A DNA stretch of 64,000 bases from Cellulomonas sp. KRMCY2 (GCF_000526515.1 NZ_JAGF01000001.1:620001-684000), one strand, 5' to 3'. Counted from the first letter of the stretch, positions 1 to 7,958 are shown. A program made the numbers and translations. The notes: generated by a model from the sequence alone, not told the origin.

Positions 1-23
1 GGCATTCCCTGCGAGGATGGGGT

Positions 24-803
24 ATGGCATCGCAGCGTCTCCGTAACCCGAGGCCCGCGCCGCAGAATCCCGACACGATCCCGACACCAAACGACCTCAG
101 CGGCCCGTGCCCGCGCTGCGGCCGAGTGAGCAACTTCAAGCACGAGGAGGAGCAGTCGCTCGTCCTCCGCCGCTTCCGGTGGCCCGGCTACGGGGGTTAC
201 TTGCAGGAGCGGGCGGACTTGCTCACCTGCAACGGGTGCCAGGAGACGACAGTCGTTGTCACCGAGCGATTCGGCGACCAGGAGTTCGGGGTGATGCACG
301 TCTACCCAGCGCCCGGGGCTGGCACTCTCGACGAGCAGGTCAGCGAGGGCGTGGCCTCGGCTTACGACGAGGGCATGAGGTGCCTCAGCATCGGCGCGAA
401 CCGCGCGGCCGCGGTCATGTTCCGATCAGCTCTGAGCCTGTTCGTGAAGGACAAGGGCAGTGAGAAGGCCAAGGGCGAACGCCACCTGAAGACCGCCTTG
501 CGGCACATGAAGGAAGACGGCGATCTTCACAAGTCCCTCTGGGATTGAGCGGACCACCTGAACCAACTCGGCAACGAGGGCGCGCATCCGGAGGACTACG
601 ACGACGTGACCGCCTCGGAGGCCGAAGGACTTGGCAAGTTCGTGCGCCACCTCATCCGGCACGAGTACGAGATGCCAGCCCAGTTGCTCCGGGATCAGGG
701 CCTACTCAACGACGATCAACCAGACGCGGAAGAGGAGGAGCCCGGCGCGGCCGCCGACGGCGACCCGGCGCTCGCCGGCGGGCTCGATCCGCATGGGTCC
801 TAG
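24..803 (+). pseudogene. DUF4145-type protein interrupted by an in-frame TGA
   Basis: Reading from ATG 24 gives 174 residues and then a TGA at 546-548. The same frame continues without any shift to a TAG at 801-803. The first part has two CxxC knuckles (residues 29-32 and 69-72) like a zinc ribbon, then a helical segment with ANRAAAVMFRSAL (from about residue 125) typical of DUF4145. Downstream of the stop come ADHLNQLGNEGAHPEDY and a helical C-terminus, the conserved end of that family, where the interrupted position normally holds Trp. A TGG-to-TGA change is therefore the simplest reading. DUF4145 domains occur alone and fused to restriction or defence proteins; the function is unknown. A GAGGA motif precedes the start. 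An assembly error is possible. Confidence 0.75.
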
Positions 804-819
804 GAGCCCCCACCTCGGC

Positions 820-1395
820 TCATCCGCTCGACACACGTGCGGGAGGCTGCTCACGCGGATGGTCGAGCAACACGACGTCGGACCACTCCTCCTGGCCTGC
901 ACGGCTGACGATCTTGACTCTGAACTGAGGCAGCCCCGCTCCGGCGCCCAGACTGAGCGTGAAGCGGCCGTAGGCGCCCATCGGTATCGGACCGACTTCC
1001 GCGGTCCTGCCGTAGTCCAACCCCGTTCTCGCCACGGGGTGTCGGATACGACCTTCAACTTCCCCCAAGATCGGCTCGTACACCACGACGGAGTCCAGGT
1101 CGGTTGGCCCCTCGTTGGTGACGCGGTAGATCGCGTCAGGACCGTCGTGGGGGACGAGCCGCTCAACGGCCACGGCCAACCGTGGATGCCTCTGCCGCTG
1201 GTCTTCTGCGCGGTCAGCCTCGGCCGTTACTGCCGCTGCCCCCGCGGACTTCTCGGCGGCATCTGCCGAACGCCTGGCTTCGGCGAGACTGGTCTCGGCG
1301 GCGTCGGCGGAGCGCCTCGCATGGCCCAGCGCTCGCACGGCGACCACGGCGCTGATCACAGCGACGGCCGTGGCGATGATCGTTAGGGCCAGCAT
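820..1395 (-). CDS. Hypothetical single-pass membrane protein
   Basis: About 191 residues from the ATG at 1395, chosen because it places one hydrophobic segment (residues 2-22) directly at the N-terminus. An upstream in-frame GTG would only add a non-conserved-looking leader. After the membrane segment come two copies of an ARRSADAAE repeat 14 residues apart (about 27-34 and 41-48), probably a coiled coil, and then a beta-rich C-terminal domain of about 110 residues. I do not recognise the family. It is convergent with the broken DUF4145 gene (16 bp gap) and belongs to the same accessory stretch beside tRNA-Arg. There is no clear Shine-Dalgarno, so the start is uncertain. Confidence 0.55.
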   Translation of the reverse strand: MLALTIIATAVAVISAVVAVRALGHARRSADAAETSLAEARRSADAAEKSAGAAAVTAEADRAEDQRQRHPRLAVAVERLVPHDGPDAIYRVTNEGPTDLDSVVVYEPILGEVEGRIRHPVARTGLDYGRTAEVGPIPMGAYGRFTLSLGAGAGLPQFRVKIVSRAGQEEWSDVVLLDHPREQPPARVSSG

Positions 1396-1664
1396 GAGCT
1401 GACGGTAGACCAGATGCACACAGACGGTCTCGCCCCACTGTCGCTCCGCTGCGATGGACCTCGTCGCATGGCGGCCACAAGTCAGGATGCCGGAGGCCCG
1501 GGGGCTTCGCTCCTGCATCGGGCGACTGCCCGACGTCGCGGCCAGCCAAGCACGGAGCGCAACTCGACGCTGCGGCCTGCGCACGCGTCACGGTGAGGGA
1601 GGGCGGGCCGCCGTGGACCGCAAGGATCGAGCAACTAGGGCGAGAGCCACCAACGGCACCTCGC
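1396..1664. other. Gap between two orphan membrane protein genes
   Basis: About 270 bases without a supportable gene. Open frames cross it on both strands, but their translations are Arg/Pro/Ala-rich and lack any domain or membrane pattern. No tRNA, long hairpin or repeat was seen. It probably holds the promoter of the gene starting at 1395. Confidence 0.4.
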
Positions 1665-2342
1665 TCATTGGTCGACTTGACTGTCGGGTTCGGACGGCTG
1701 CGGCTCAGCTGCACGTTGCGCCTGACGCATCGCGGCAGCTCGCTCCGCACGCCACTTCCGGTACTCCTCGACCTGTACGCGCTCGCGGTCCTCTGCCTCT
1801 GCCTCGGCGGAGGAGATCAGTCGGCGGTGCTCCTCGAGACTCGCTGCAGCGGGGAGGGTCCGAATCGCGTGCCGCTCGCGCCACGCCAGAAGCTCGATGG
1901 CAGAGGCCAGGAGTGACGGACCCGGGTCCGCGTCCGCGTCTTGGTAGATGTACTCCACGACCGGGGACCGCACGTACAGCTCGGCGAGCTCGGCAAGCCG
2001 TTCATACGCCTTCTTGTCTCGCGTGAACGAGACGACGTGAAGGGTCTCGTCCCAGGCCCGCTTCGCACTGTTCCAGCTCAGCATGCCCGCCTCTATGGCG
2101 CGGTCGTCATGGTCCTCCCCCGCCTTGACCGGCGCGGGGTAGAGCCGCTCGACCTGCACATCGCGAAGAAGGCGGTGCGCCTGCCGATAAGCCGCCACGT
2201 CGTCCTGACGCCGTCGAGAGCGCCACTGAAGGAACCATCGACCCGGGAAAGCAATGAGGCCAACAAGCAGGCCGACCACCGTCGTCACGGCGGTGTTGAC
2301 GGCAAGCACCGACAGGTCCGGGTCCTCGGCAAGGAGCCGCAT
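1665..2342 (-). CDS. Hypothetical membrane-anchored protein
   Basis: A 225-residue protein with one strong hydrophobic segment at about residues 13-34, followed by a basic RSRRR stop-transfer and a long charged, mostly helical cytoplasmic part rich in Ala, Glu and Arg. No family recognised. It lies on the same strand as the preceding membrane protein and beside tRNA-Arg(CCT), so it is probably part of an integrated element. ATG start; only a weak GGGG-like sequence is visible upstream. The final 50 residues look like a coiled coil. Confidence 0.55.
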   Translation of the reverse strand: MRLLAEDPDLSVLAVNTAVTTVVGLLVGLIAFPGRWFLQWRSRRRQDDVAAYRQAHRLLRDVQVERLYPAPVKAGEDHDDRAIEAGMLSWNSAKRAWDETLHVVSFTRDKKAYERLAELAELYVRSPVVEYIYQDADADPGPSLLASAIELLAWRERHAIRTLPAAASLEEHRRLISSAEAEAEDRERVQVEEYRKWRAERAAAMRQAQRAAEPQPSEPDSQVDQ

Positions 2343-2593
2343 AACCCCGAGGATAGGCGAACGGGCCCTCCTGCTGGCCGCGAGCGCGTCGCACGTCGAG
2401 CGCGCGGCGCCCAGTCCTCGACTCGTCGAACCTGCGTCTGGTACGTCCGCCAGCGTCCGTCCACGTTCTTGACAGGCCGTCCACGGCCTGAGACAAGCCG
2501 CTGACCACGCGCTGACCGCAAAGCCGCAAACCGGACACGGAACCTGGCGCAGCGAAGGCGCCTATACAGCCCCTGACCTGCACAAACACCCCG
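2343..2593. other. Gap between island gene and tRNA-Arg
   Basis: About 250 bases downstream of the tRNA 3' end with no convincing gene. It has short imperfect repeats (GTCCACG and GCTGACC occur twice between about 2457 and 2520). If the left part of the window is an integrated element, its attachment junction should lie at or just beyond the tRNA 3' end near 2594. Confidence 0.35.
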
Positions 2594-2666
2594 TGCGCCT
2601 GGGCAGATTCGAACTGCCGACACCCGCTTTAGGAGAGCGGTGCTCTATCCCCTGAGCTACAGGCGC
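2594..2666 (-). tRNA. tRNA-Arg (anticodon CCT)
   Basis: A complete 73-nt cloverleaf reads on the minus strand: acceptor arms GCGCCTG/CAGGCGC, D arm GCTC/GAGC, anticodon stem CCGCT/AGCGG closing loop CTCCTAA, and T arm GGCAG-TTCGAAT-CTGCC. The loop gives anticodon CCT, reading AGG. The discriminator is A at 2594 and CCA is not encoded. A TACGCT -10-like hexamer lies about 37 nt upstream. tRNA-Arg(CCT) is a common integration site for actinobacterial mobile elements. Confidence 0.96.
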
Positions 2667-2761
2667 GAGGCCTCGGGGCGGGGACGTCGAGGCCGTGCAC
2701 GAGCGTACCGTGCGGCCCGCTCCGCGCGACGCCGTCGTGCCTGCCGTGCGACCATCGGCCC

Positions 2762-3625
2762 ATGTCAGCACGCCATCGTTCCCTGCCGCCCGGCCCCGGC
2801 TCCGACGTGGCCGTGCCGGGCGCGGACGCCGTCGCGCCCGGCCCGACGGGCATCTCCTTCATCGACGCCGCCTTCGACAAGGCCGTCGCCATCCCGTCCG
2901 CCGCGATCGCCGCGCACGTCGAGCGGTTGCGCCGGCGCAACCCGCACGCGAGCCCTGACCAGATCATCCGGCTGCTCGAGAAGCAGTACCTGCTGGCGAT
3001 CTCCGCGTCGGGCGGCGCGGTGGGCGCGGCGGCGGCGGCACCGGCTGTCGGCACGAGCGTGGGCATCGCCCTGACCGCCAGCGAGATCGCGTCGTTCTTC
3101 GCGGCATCGTCGGCGTTCGCGCTCGGCGTCGCGCACGTGCACGGGATCGGGGTGGAGGAGACCGCCCGACGCCGGACCCTGCTGCTCGCGACGGTCCTCG
3201 GCGAGCAGGGCGCCCAGACGGTGGGGGCGGAGACCGGGCTCGGCACCAAGGCCTGGGCCCGGACCCTGCTGCTCAACATGCCGACGACGACCATCAAGCG
3301 GGTCAACAGCGCGTTGACGCGCCGGGTGCTGCGTCGTCAGGCGACCCGGCAGGGCGCGCTGGCGTTCGGCAGGCTCGCCCCGTTCGGCATCGGCGCGGTG
3401 ATCGGCGCGACCGGCGCACGTGCGCTCGGCCGGACCGTCATCACCGCCGCGCACCGAGCGTTCGGGCCGCCGCCCGCTCAGTTCCCGCGGACGATCGAGA
3501 TCGCCGTCAGCGGATCGCCCGACCAGGCGCCGCAGCGCGTCCTCGAGGCCTTCGACGTGGGCGCACCAGGTGCGACGAACGGCCCGATCACCGGCGGACC
3601 GACCGACTGGCCGACCCCGCGCTGA
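2762..3625 (+). CDS. EcsC-like hydrophobic-core protein
   Basis: 287 residues. An N-terminal Pro/Gly/Ala linker is followed from about residue 30 by a region resembling the EcsC family: an amphipathic N-terminal helix, an LLEKQYLLAISASGGAVGA segment, two Ala/Gly-rich hydrophobic stretches (about 80-120) and a Gly-rich hydrophobic stretch near 205-225. Its role is unknown; EcsC proteins are linked loosely to membranes and ABC exporters. The ATG follows GACCAT by 6 nt, consistent with a leaderless transcript. It points away from the tRNA and converges on the aldo/keto reductase gene with a 33-bp gap. The family call is moderate. Confidence 0.6.
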   Translation: MSARHRSLPPGPGSDVAVPGADAVAPGPTGISFIDAAFDKAVAIPSAAIAAHVERLRRRNPHASPDQIIRLLEKQYLLAISASGGAVGAAAAAPAVGTSVGIALTASEIASFFAASSAFALGVAHVHGIGVEETARRRTLLLATVLGEQGAQTVGAETGLGTKAWARTLLLNMPTTTIKRVNSALTRRVLRRQATRQGALAFGRLAPFGIGAVIGATGARALGRTVITAAHRAFGPPPAQFPRTIEIAVSGSPDQAPQRVLEAFDVGAPGATNGPITGGPTDWPTPR

Positions 3626-3658
3626 CCGCCGGGCGACCGCTCACCGGCCGCACACGCA

Positions 3659-4648
3659 TCACCACCGCCCGTGCACGTGCTCCCGGATGCGCTCGTCGTA
3701 CACGGCACGCAGGGCGTCGAGGGTCGCGTCGTCGAGCGGGGCGAGCGCCCCGGCGGCGGCGTTGGCGCGCGCCTGCTCGGGCCGGCTGGCACCGGGGATG
3801 GCGGCCGTGACACCTGGCTGGTCGATGATCCAGCGCAGCGCGAGCTGGGCCGTCGTCGCACCCTGCGGCGCGAGGCGCGCGACCTCCTGGGCGGCGGCGA
3901 CCCCGACGTCGTACGGGACGCCCGAGAACGTCTCGCCCATGTCGAACGCCTCGCCGTGCCGGTTGTAGGTGCGGTGGTCGTCCGCGGCGAAGACCGTCGT
4001 CGCGTCGAACTTGCCGGTCAGCAGGCCGCTGGCGAGCGGGACGCGGGCGATGATGCCCACGCCGGCCTCGACCGCGGCCGGCAGCACGGCCTCGAGCGGC
4101 TTGCGGCGGAACACGTTGAGGATGATCTGCACGGTGGCGACGTTCGGCCGGGCGATCGCGGTGAGCGCCTCGGCGACGGTCTCGACCGAGACGCCGTACG
4201 CGGCGGCACGGCCCTCGGCGACGATCGTGTCGAGGTCGTCATAGGTCCGGTCCCGCTCGAAGACCGGGGTCGGCGGGCAGTGCAGCTGGATCAGGTCGAG
4301 CGTGTCGACGCCCAGGTTCTCCCGCGACCGGTCGGTCCAGGTGCGGAAGGCGTCGAGCGTGTAGGCCCCCTCGACGTGCGGGTTGGCGCGACGGCCCATC
4401 TTGGTCGCCACCGTCAGGCCCGCGTCCGGACCGCGCCGGCGCAGGAGCTCACCGATGAGCTTCTCGCTGCGCCCGTCGCCGTACCCGTCGGCGGTGTCGA
4501 GGAAGGTCACGCCGGCGTCGACGGCCGCGTCGAGCACCGCCAGACCCTGGTCCGACGTCACCTCGCCCCAGTCCCCGCCGAGCTGCCAGCAGCCCAGCCC
4601 GATGACGCTGACGGGGCGTCCGGTCCGTCCCAGAACACGCTTCTCCAT
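3659..4648 (-). CDS. Aldo/keto reductase
   Basis: 329 residues, an NADPH-dependent oxidoreductase with a TIM-barrel fold. From the ATG at 4648 the catalytic tetrad is visible: Asp51 and Tyr56 in DTADGYGDGRSE, Lys83 in ATKMG and His123 in LIQLHC. The C-terminal AIPGAS and a following cofactor-binding helix are typical. A GTG two codons upstream (4654) is possible, but the ATG sits exactly 6 nt after TAACTT, a good -10 for a leaderless message. The substrate cannot be inferred. It is divergent from the SRPBCC gene across only 21 bp. Confidence 0.9.
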   Translation of the reverse strand: MEKRVLGRTGRPVSVIGLGCWQLGGDWGEVTSDQGLAVLDAAVDAGVTFLDTADGYGDGRSEKLIGELLRRRGPDAGLTVATKMGRRANPHVEGAYTLDAFRTWTDRSRENLGVDTLDLIQLHCPPTPVFERDRTYDDLDTIVAEGRAAAYGVSVETVAEALTAIARPNVATVQIILNVFRRKPLEAVLPAAVEAGVGIIARVPLASGLLTGKFDATTVFAADDHRTYNRHGEAFDMGETFSGVPYDVGVAAAQEVARLAPQGATTAQLALRWIIDQPGVTAAIPGASRPEQARANAAAGALAPLDDATLDALRAVYDERIREHVHGRW

Positions 4649-4669
4649 GCCCACAAGTTACCGTGGACC
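4649..4669. promoter_or_regulatory. Back-to-back leaderless promoters
   Basis: This 21-bp gap separates divergent start codons. The minus-strand -10 TAACTT (4655-4660) is 6 nt before ATG 4648; the plus-strand -10 TACCGT (4659-4664) is 5 nt before GTG 4670. The two hexamers overlap, so the two genes probably compete for polymerase and neither has a 5' UTR. Inferred from spacing only. Confidence 0.5.
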
Positions 4670-5149
4670 GTGCCCCGCCCACGCCCGCCCGCCACCGCCA
4701 CGCGCGTGCTGCGGGTCCCCGCCGAGCAGGTCTGGGACGTGGTGACCGACGTCCGCAACCACACGCGCTGGGTGCCGATGACCCGGATCGACGCCACCGC
4801 GGGCCTGCGCGTCGGTGACCGTTTCGAGGCCGTCAGCGGTCCGTTCGCGACGGCCGGCGCACCCGGTCTGGCCGACCGCATGGTGATCGAGCGCCTCGAC
4901 CCGCCGTCGACCGCCGCGGCCACCTCCGGGCTCGCCGTCTACCGCAAGCTCGGGCCGGTGCTCCTGGGCACCGCCGAGGTCCGTGTCCGCCCCCTCGGCC
5001 CGGACCACTGCGCGCTCACCTGGGTCGAGGACGTGCACCTGCGCGGCCTGCCGGCGGGCGCCACCGCCCGGGTCCTGCGGCCCGTGCTCGGTACGATGCT
5101 CCGCGTGGTGATGGCCCGTGCATCGGCCGAGCTCCGAGCCGCGACCTGA
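4670..5149 (+). CDS. SRPBCC-family (START-like) protein
   Basis: 159 residues beginning at GTG 4670. The pattern fits polyketide-cyclase/START-like ligand-binding folds: a first strand and helix with PAEQVWDVVTDVRNHTRWVP, then GDRFEAVSG, an alternating beta-sheet with LTWVEDVHLRG, and a long C-terminal helix with LRVVMARASAELR. Such proteins bind hydrophobic ligands or act as toxin-like or cyclase-like enzymes; the ligand is unknown. No Shine-Dalgarno is present, and a -10 element just upstream supports a leaderless start. Open frame continues far upstream but is antisense to the reductase gene. Confidence 0.75.
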   Translation: MPRPRPPATATRVLRVPAEQVWDVVTDVRNHTRWVPMTRIDATAGLRVGDRFEAVSGPFATAGAPGLADRMVIERLDPPSTAAATSGLAVYRKLGPVLLGTAEVRVRPLGPDHCALTWVEDVHLRGLPAGATARVLRPVLGTMLRVVMARASAELRAAT

Positions 5150-5285
5150 CGACGCGCAACGTTCCGCCGCCGATCGGCCGATCCGCGCAACGGATCGACG
5201 TCCGACACGCAGGTTTGCGACCCGCCGCTCGGTCGCCCGCGGACCTAGCCTCGTCAGAAGCCACCCCCGACAGACCCGAGGACCC
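5150..5285 (+). promoter_or_regulatory. Promoter and possible Lrp sites of arginine operon
   Basis: Between the SRPBCC stop and the dihydrolase start lie two copies of CGCGCAACG (5153-5161 and 5184-5192), 31 bp or about three helical turns apart, flanking a GATCGGCCGATC palindrome (5172-5183). TAGCCT near 5246 is a candidate -10, and a CGAGGA Shine-Dalgarno-like motif precedes ATG 5286. The Lrp-type regulator encoded just downstream is the obvious candidate binder. Inference. Confidence 0.4.
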
Positions 5286-6119
5286 ATGACGACGACGCGT
5301 ACCTCCACCCCACGGCACTACCTGATGTGCTCCCCGAAGCACTTCGAGGTCAGCTACGAGATCAACCCGTGGATGGACGTCACGCGTGCCACCGACACGG
5401 CGCGCGCCGTGCGGCAGTGGGAGAACCTGCGCGCGACCTATCTGGCCTGGGGCCACACGGTCGACCTCATCGAGCCCATCCCCGGCCTGCCGGACATGGT
5501 CTACGCCGCCAACGGCGCCACCGTCGTCGACGGCCTGGTCTACTCCGCGAAGTTCACCTACCCGGAGCGCGCCGCCGAGGGCCCCGCGTACCAGAAGTGG
5601 TTCGCCGACCAGGGCTTCGTGACCCAGACCGCCGCCGAGACCAACGAGGGCGAGGGCGACATCCTCATGGTCGGCGACGTCATCCTCGGCGGCTCGGGCT
5701 TCCGCACCGCCGTCGCCGCGCACGCCGAGCTCGCCGCCCTGACCGGCCGCGAGGTCGTGACGCTCGAGCTCGTCGACCCGCACTACTACCACCTCGACAC
5801 CGCGCTCGCCGTGATCGACAGCGACCCCGCCTCGCCCCTGATCGCCTACTACCCGCCGGCCTTCTCGGCGGCCTCGCAGGCCGTGCTCGCCGCCCGGTAC
5901 CCCGATGCGATCATGGCGAGCGCCTCCGACGCCGTCGCGCTCGGGCTCAACGCGGTGTCCGACGGTCGACGCGTCGTCGTGGCACCGGGGGCGGTCGACC
6001 TCGCCGCCCAGCTGCGCGAGCGCGGCTTCGAGCCGTTCGGCGTCGACACGAGCGAGCTGCTCAAGGGCGGTGGCGGCGCCAAGTGCTGCACGCTCGAGAT
6101 CCGGCGCGCACAGCCATGA
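5286..6119 (+). CDS. Arginine dihydrolase / dimethylargininase-family enzyme
   Basis: 277 residues of the guanidino-group-modifying (arginine deiminase/DDAH) superfamily, an alpha-beta propeller. Visible are EINPWM (25-30), PDMVYAANGATV (69-80), the acidic substrate loop NEGEGD (120-125), catalytic His169 in HYYHLDTAL and a C-terminal nucleophile Cys in GGAKCC (267/268). Bacterial DDAHs carry an acidic residue in the second motif where this protein has Asn76. An Asn there is a feature I associate with cyanobacterial arginine dihydrolases (ArgZ/AgrE), which release ornithine directly. The next gene, overlapping by 4 nt, is an ornithine aminotransferase, which fits that product. Annotation pipelines will usually say DDAH. 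Substrate assignment is inference. Confidence 0.85.
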   Translation: MTTTRTSTPRHYLMCSPKHFEVSYEINPWMDVTRATDTARAVRQWENLRATYLAWGHTVDLIEPIPGLPDMVYAANGATVVDGLVYSAKFTYPERAAEGPAYQKWFADQGFVTQTAAETNEGEGDILMVGDVILGGSGFRTAVAAHAELAALTGREVVTLELVDPHYYHLDTALAVIDSDPASPLIAYYPPAFSAASQAVLAARYPDAIMASASDAVALGLNAVSDGRRVVVAPGAVDLAAQLRERGFEPFGVDTSELLKGGGGAKCCTLEIRRAQP

Positions 6120-7318
6120 CCACACCGCTGACGGTGAGCCACCTCGCGGGCAACTACCACCCGCTGCCCGTCGTCCTGACCGACGGCAAGGGCTCCTGGC
6201 TGCGCGACTCCGCAGGGGTCCGCTACCTCGACCTGCTCGCGGGGTACTCGGCGCTCAACTTCGGCCACCGGCACCCCGCGATCATCGCCGCGGCGCACGC
6301 CCAGCTGGACCGGGTGACCCTCACCTCGCGAGCCTTCGACCACGACCTGCTCGAGCCGTTCGCCGACGCCCTCGCGCACCTGATCGACGCCGACCTCGTG
6401 CTGCCGATGAACACCGGTGCCGAGGCCGTCGAGACCGCGATCAAGGCGAGCCGCAAGTGGGGCTACGAGGTCAAGGGCGTCGCACCGGACCGCGCCACCA
6501 TCGTGGTCGCCGACGGGAACTTCCACGGCCGGACGACGACCCTCATCTCCTTCTCCACCGACCACGACGCGCGGACCGGTTTCGGGCCGTACACGCCGGG
6601 CTTCCGGGTCGTGCCGTACGGCGACGCCGAGGCGCTGGCCGCAGCGATCGACGAGACCACCGTCGCCGTCCTCCTCGAGCCGATCCAGGGCGAGGCGGGT
6701 GTGATCGTGCCGCCGGCCGACTACCTGCCCACCGCACGAGCGCTGTGCGACCGGCACGGCGTCCTGCTGGTGGCCGACGAGATCCAGTCCGGCCTCGGCC
6801 GGACCGGGTCCACGCTGGCCTGCGACCTCGTCGGCGTCCGGCCGGACCTCGTGCTCCTGGGCAAGGCCCTCGGCGGCGGGGTCGTCCCGGTCTCGGCGGT
6901 GGTCGGCCGACGTGACGTGCTCGAGGTGCTCACGCCCGGCACGCACGGCTCGACGTTCGGCGGGAACCCCCTGGCCTGCGCCGTCGGGCTCGCCGTCATC
7001 GGGCTGCTCGAGACCGGCGAGCCCCAGGCCAGGGCCCGCGAGCTCGGCAACCACCTGCACGCCCGGCTCGCGGACCTCGTCGCGGACGGCAGCATCGTCG
7101 CCGTCCGCGGGGTCGGGCTGTGGGCCGGGTTCGACATCGACCCCGGGCACGGGACCGGCCGTGAGCTCAGCGAGCGGCTGCTGACCCGACGCGTCCTGGT
7201 CAAGGACACCCACGGCCAGACGGTGCGGCTCGCACCACCGCTGACGATCGAGCAGGCCGACCTGGACTGGGGCCTCGACCAGCTGGTCGACGCGCTGCAC
7301 CGACCGACCGCGCACTGA
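6116..7318 (+). CDS. rocD: Ornithine aminotransferase
   Basis: 400 residues, class III PLP aminotransferase converting ornithine and 2-oxoglutarate to glutamate semialdehyde and glutamate. Motifs in order: NTGAEAVE (99-106), the NFHGRT loop (135-140), LLEPIQGEAG (186-195), the DEIQSGLGRTG segment with cofactor Asp221, and the PLP lysine K250 in LLGKALGGG. The length matches RocD. ATG overlaps the preceding stop as ATGA, so the two proteins should be translationally coupled and act consecutively in arginine degradation, regulated by the Lrp gene that follows. Confidence 0.9.
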   Translation: MTTPLTVSHLAGNYHPLPVVLTDGKGSWLRDSAGVRYLDLLAGYSALNFGHRHPAIIAAAHAQLDRVTLTSRAFDHDLLEPFADALAHLIDADLVLPMNTGAEAVETAIKASRKWGYEVKGVAPDRATIVVADGNFHGRTTTLISFSTDHDARTGFGPYTPGFRVVPYGDAEALAAAIDETTVAVLLEPIQGEAGVIVPPADYLPTARALCDRHGVLLVADEIQSGLGRTGSTLACDLVGVRPDLVLLGKALGGGVVPVSAVVGRRDVLEVLTPGTHGSTFGGNPLACAVGLAVIGLLETGEPQARARELGNHLHARLADLVADGSIVAVRGVGLWAGFDIDPGHGTGRELSERLLTRRVLVKDTHGQTVRLAPPLTIEQADLDWGLDQLVDALHRPTAH

Positions 7319-7405
7319 CCAGCCACCACCTGCACCTACCCAGCACCCCACCCGGCACTGCCCGACACCCACCCAGCACCGCCCGGCATCGGGCATGCTG
7401 TGCCC
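7319..7405 (+). promoter_or_regulatory. Repeat-rich lrp promoter
   Basis: A C/A-rich 87-bp gap with repeats: ACCCAGCACC occurs twice (near 7338 and 7371), and CCCGGCA twice, the second followed by a partial mirror CGGGCATG. CATGCT lies 6 nt before ATG 7406, matching a leaderless start. The repeats may be autoregulatory Lrp sites. Inference. Confidence 0.4.
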
Positions 7406-7909
7406 ATGCCGCCCGCCGCCGACGACCAGGTCGACGCCACCCCGACCACGGGGCCGCTCGACCGGATCGATGCCGCCGTCCTCGACCAGCTCGCGCAGGA
7501 CGCGCGCGCGAGCTTCGCCCGGATCGGCGCGCAGGTGAACCTGTCCGCCTCGGCCGTCAAGCGCCGCGTGGACCGGCTGCGTGCCCGCGGGGTGATCGAC
7601 GGCTTCACCGTGCGCCTCGACCCCGCGGCGCTGGGCTGGGCCACCGAGGCGCACGTCGAGGTGTTCTGCACCGGCTCGACCAGCCCGGCCACGATGCGCG
7701 AGGCCTTCTCGCGCTACCCGGAGGTGGTCGCCGCGAGCACCGTGACGGGCGAGGCGGACGCCGTCGTGAGCGTCCGCGCGCACGACGTCCGGCACCTCGA
7801 CGCGGTGGTCGAGCGGATCAACGCCGAGCCGTTCGTGCGCCGCACCCGGTCGACGGTCGTCCTGACCCCGCTCGTCCGGCGCACCCAGCTGCCCGGTTCG
7901 GGTCGATAG
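7406..7909 (+). CDS. Lrp/AsnC-family transcriptional regulator
   Basis: 167 residues. An N-terminal helix-turn-helix (LDRIDAAVLDQLAQDAR...SASAVKRRVDRLRARGVI, about 18-67) precedes a C-terminal RAM/AsnC ligand-binding domain with the GEADAVVSVRAHD strand-loop. Lrp proteins sense amino acids. Its place behind the dihydrolase and rocD makes it the likely local regulator of arginine/ornithine catabolism. A GTG at 7400 is also in frame, but ATG 7406 has the better -10 spacing. Its stop lies inside a perfect tandem repeat, GGTCGATAGG twice at about 7902-7921. Confidence 0.88.
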   Translation: MPPAADDQVDATPTTGPLDRIDAAVLDQLAQDARASFARIGAQVNLSASAVKRRVDRLRARGVIDGFTVRLDPAALGWATEAHVEVFCTGSTSPATMREAFSRYPEVVAASTVTGEADAVVSVRAHDVRHLDAVVERINAEPFVRRTRSTVVLTPLVRRTQLPGSGR

Positions 7910-7958
7910 GGGTCGATAGGGACTGTTCCTTGTCAGTGGCCCGATGCACCATGGACCG

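Noticed and set aside
546..548. The in-frame TGA as a selenocysteine codon
   Set aside because: The family position is Trp, not Cys, there is no selenoprotein context, and no convincing SECIS-like hairpin was seen right after it.
1214..1750. A possible additional minus-strand gene of 178 codons between the two island membrane proteins
   Set aside because: It overlaps both neighbours in another frame, is Arg/Pro/Ser-rich and has no membrane segment or recognisable domain.
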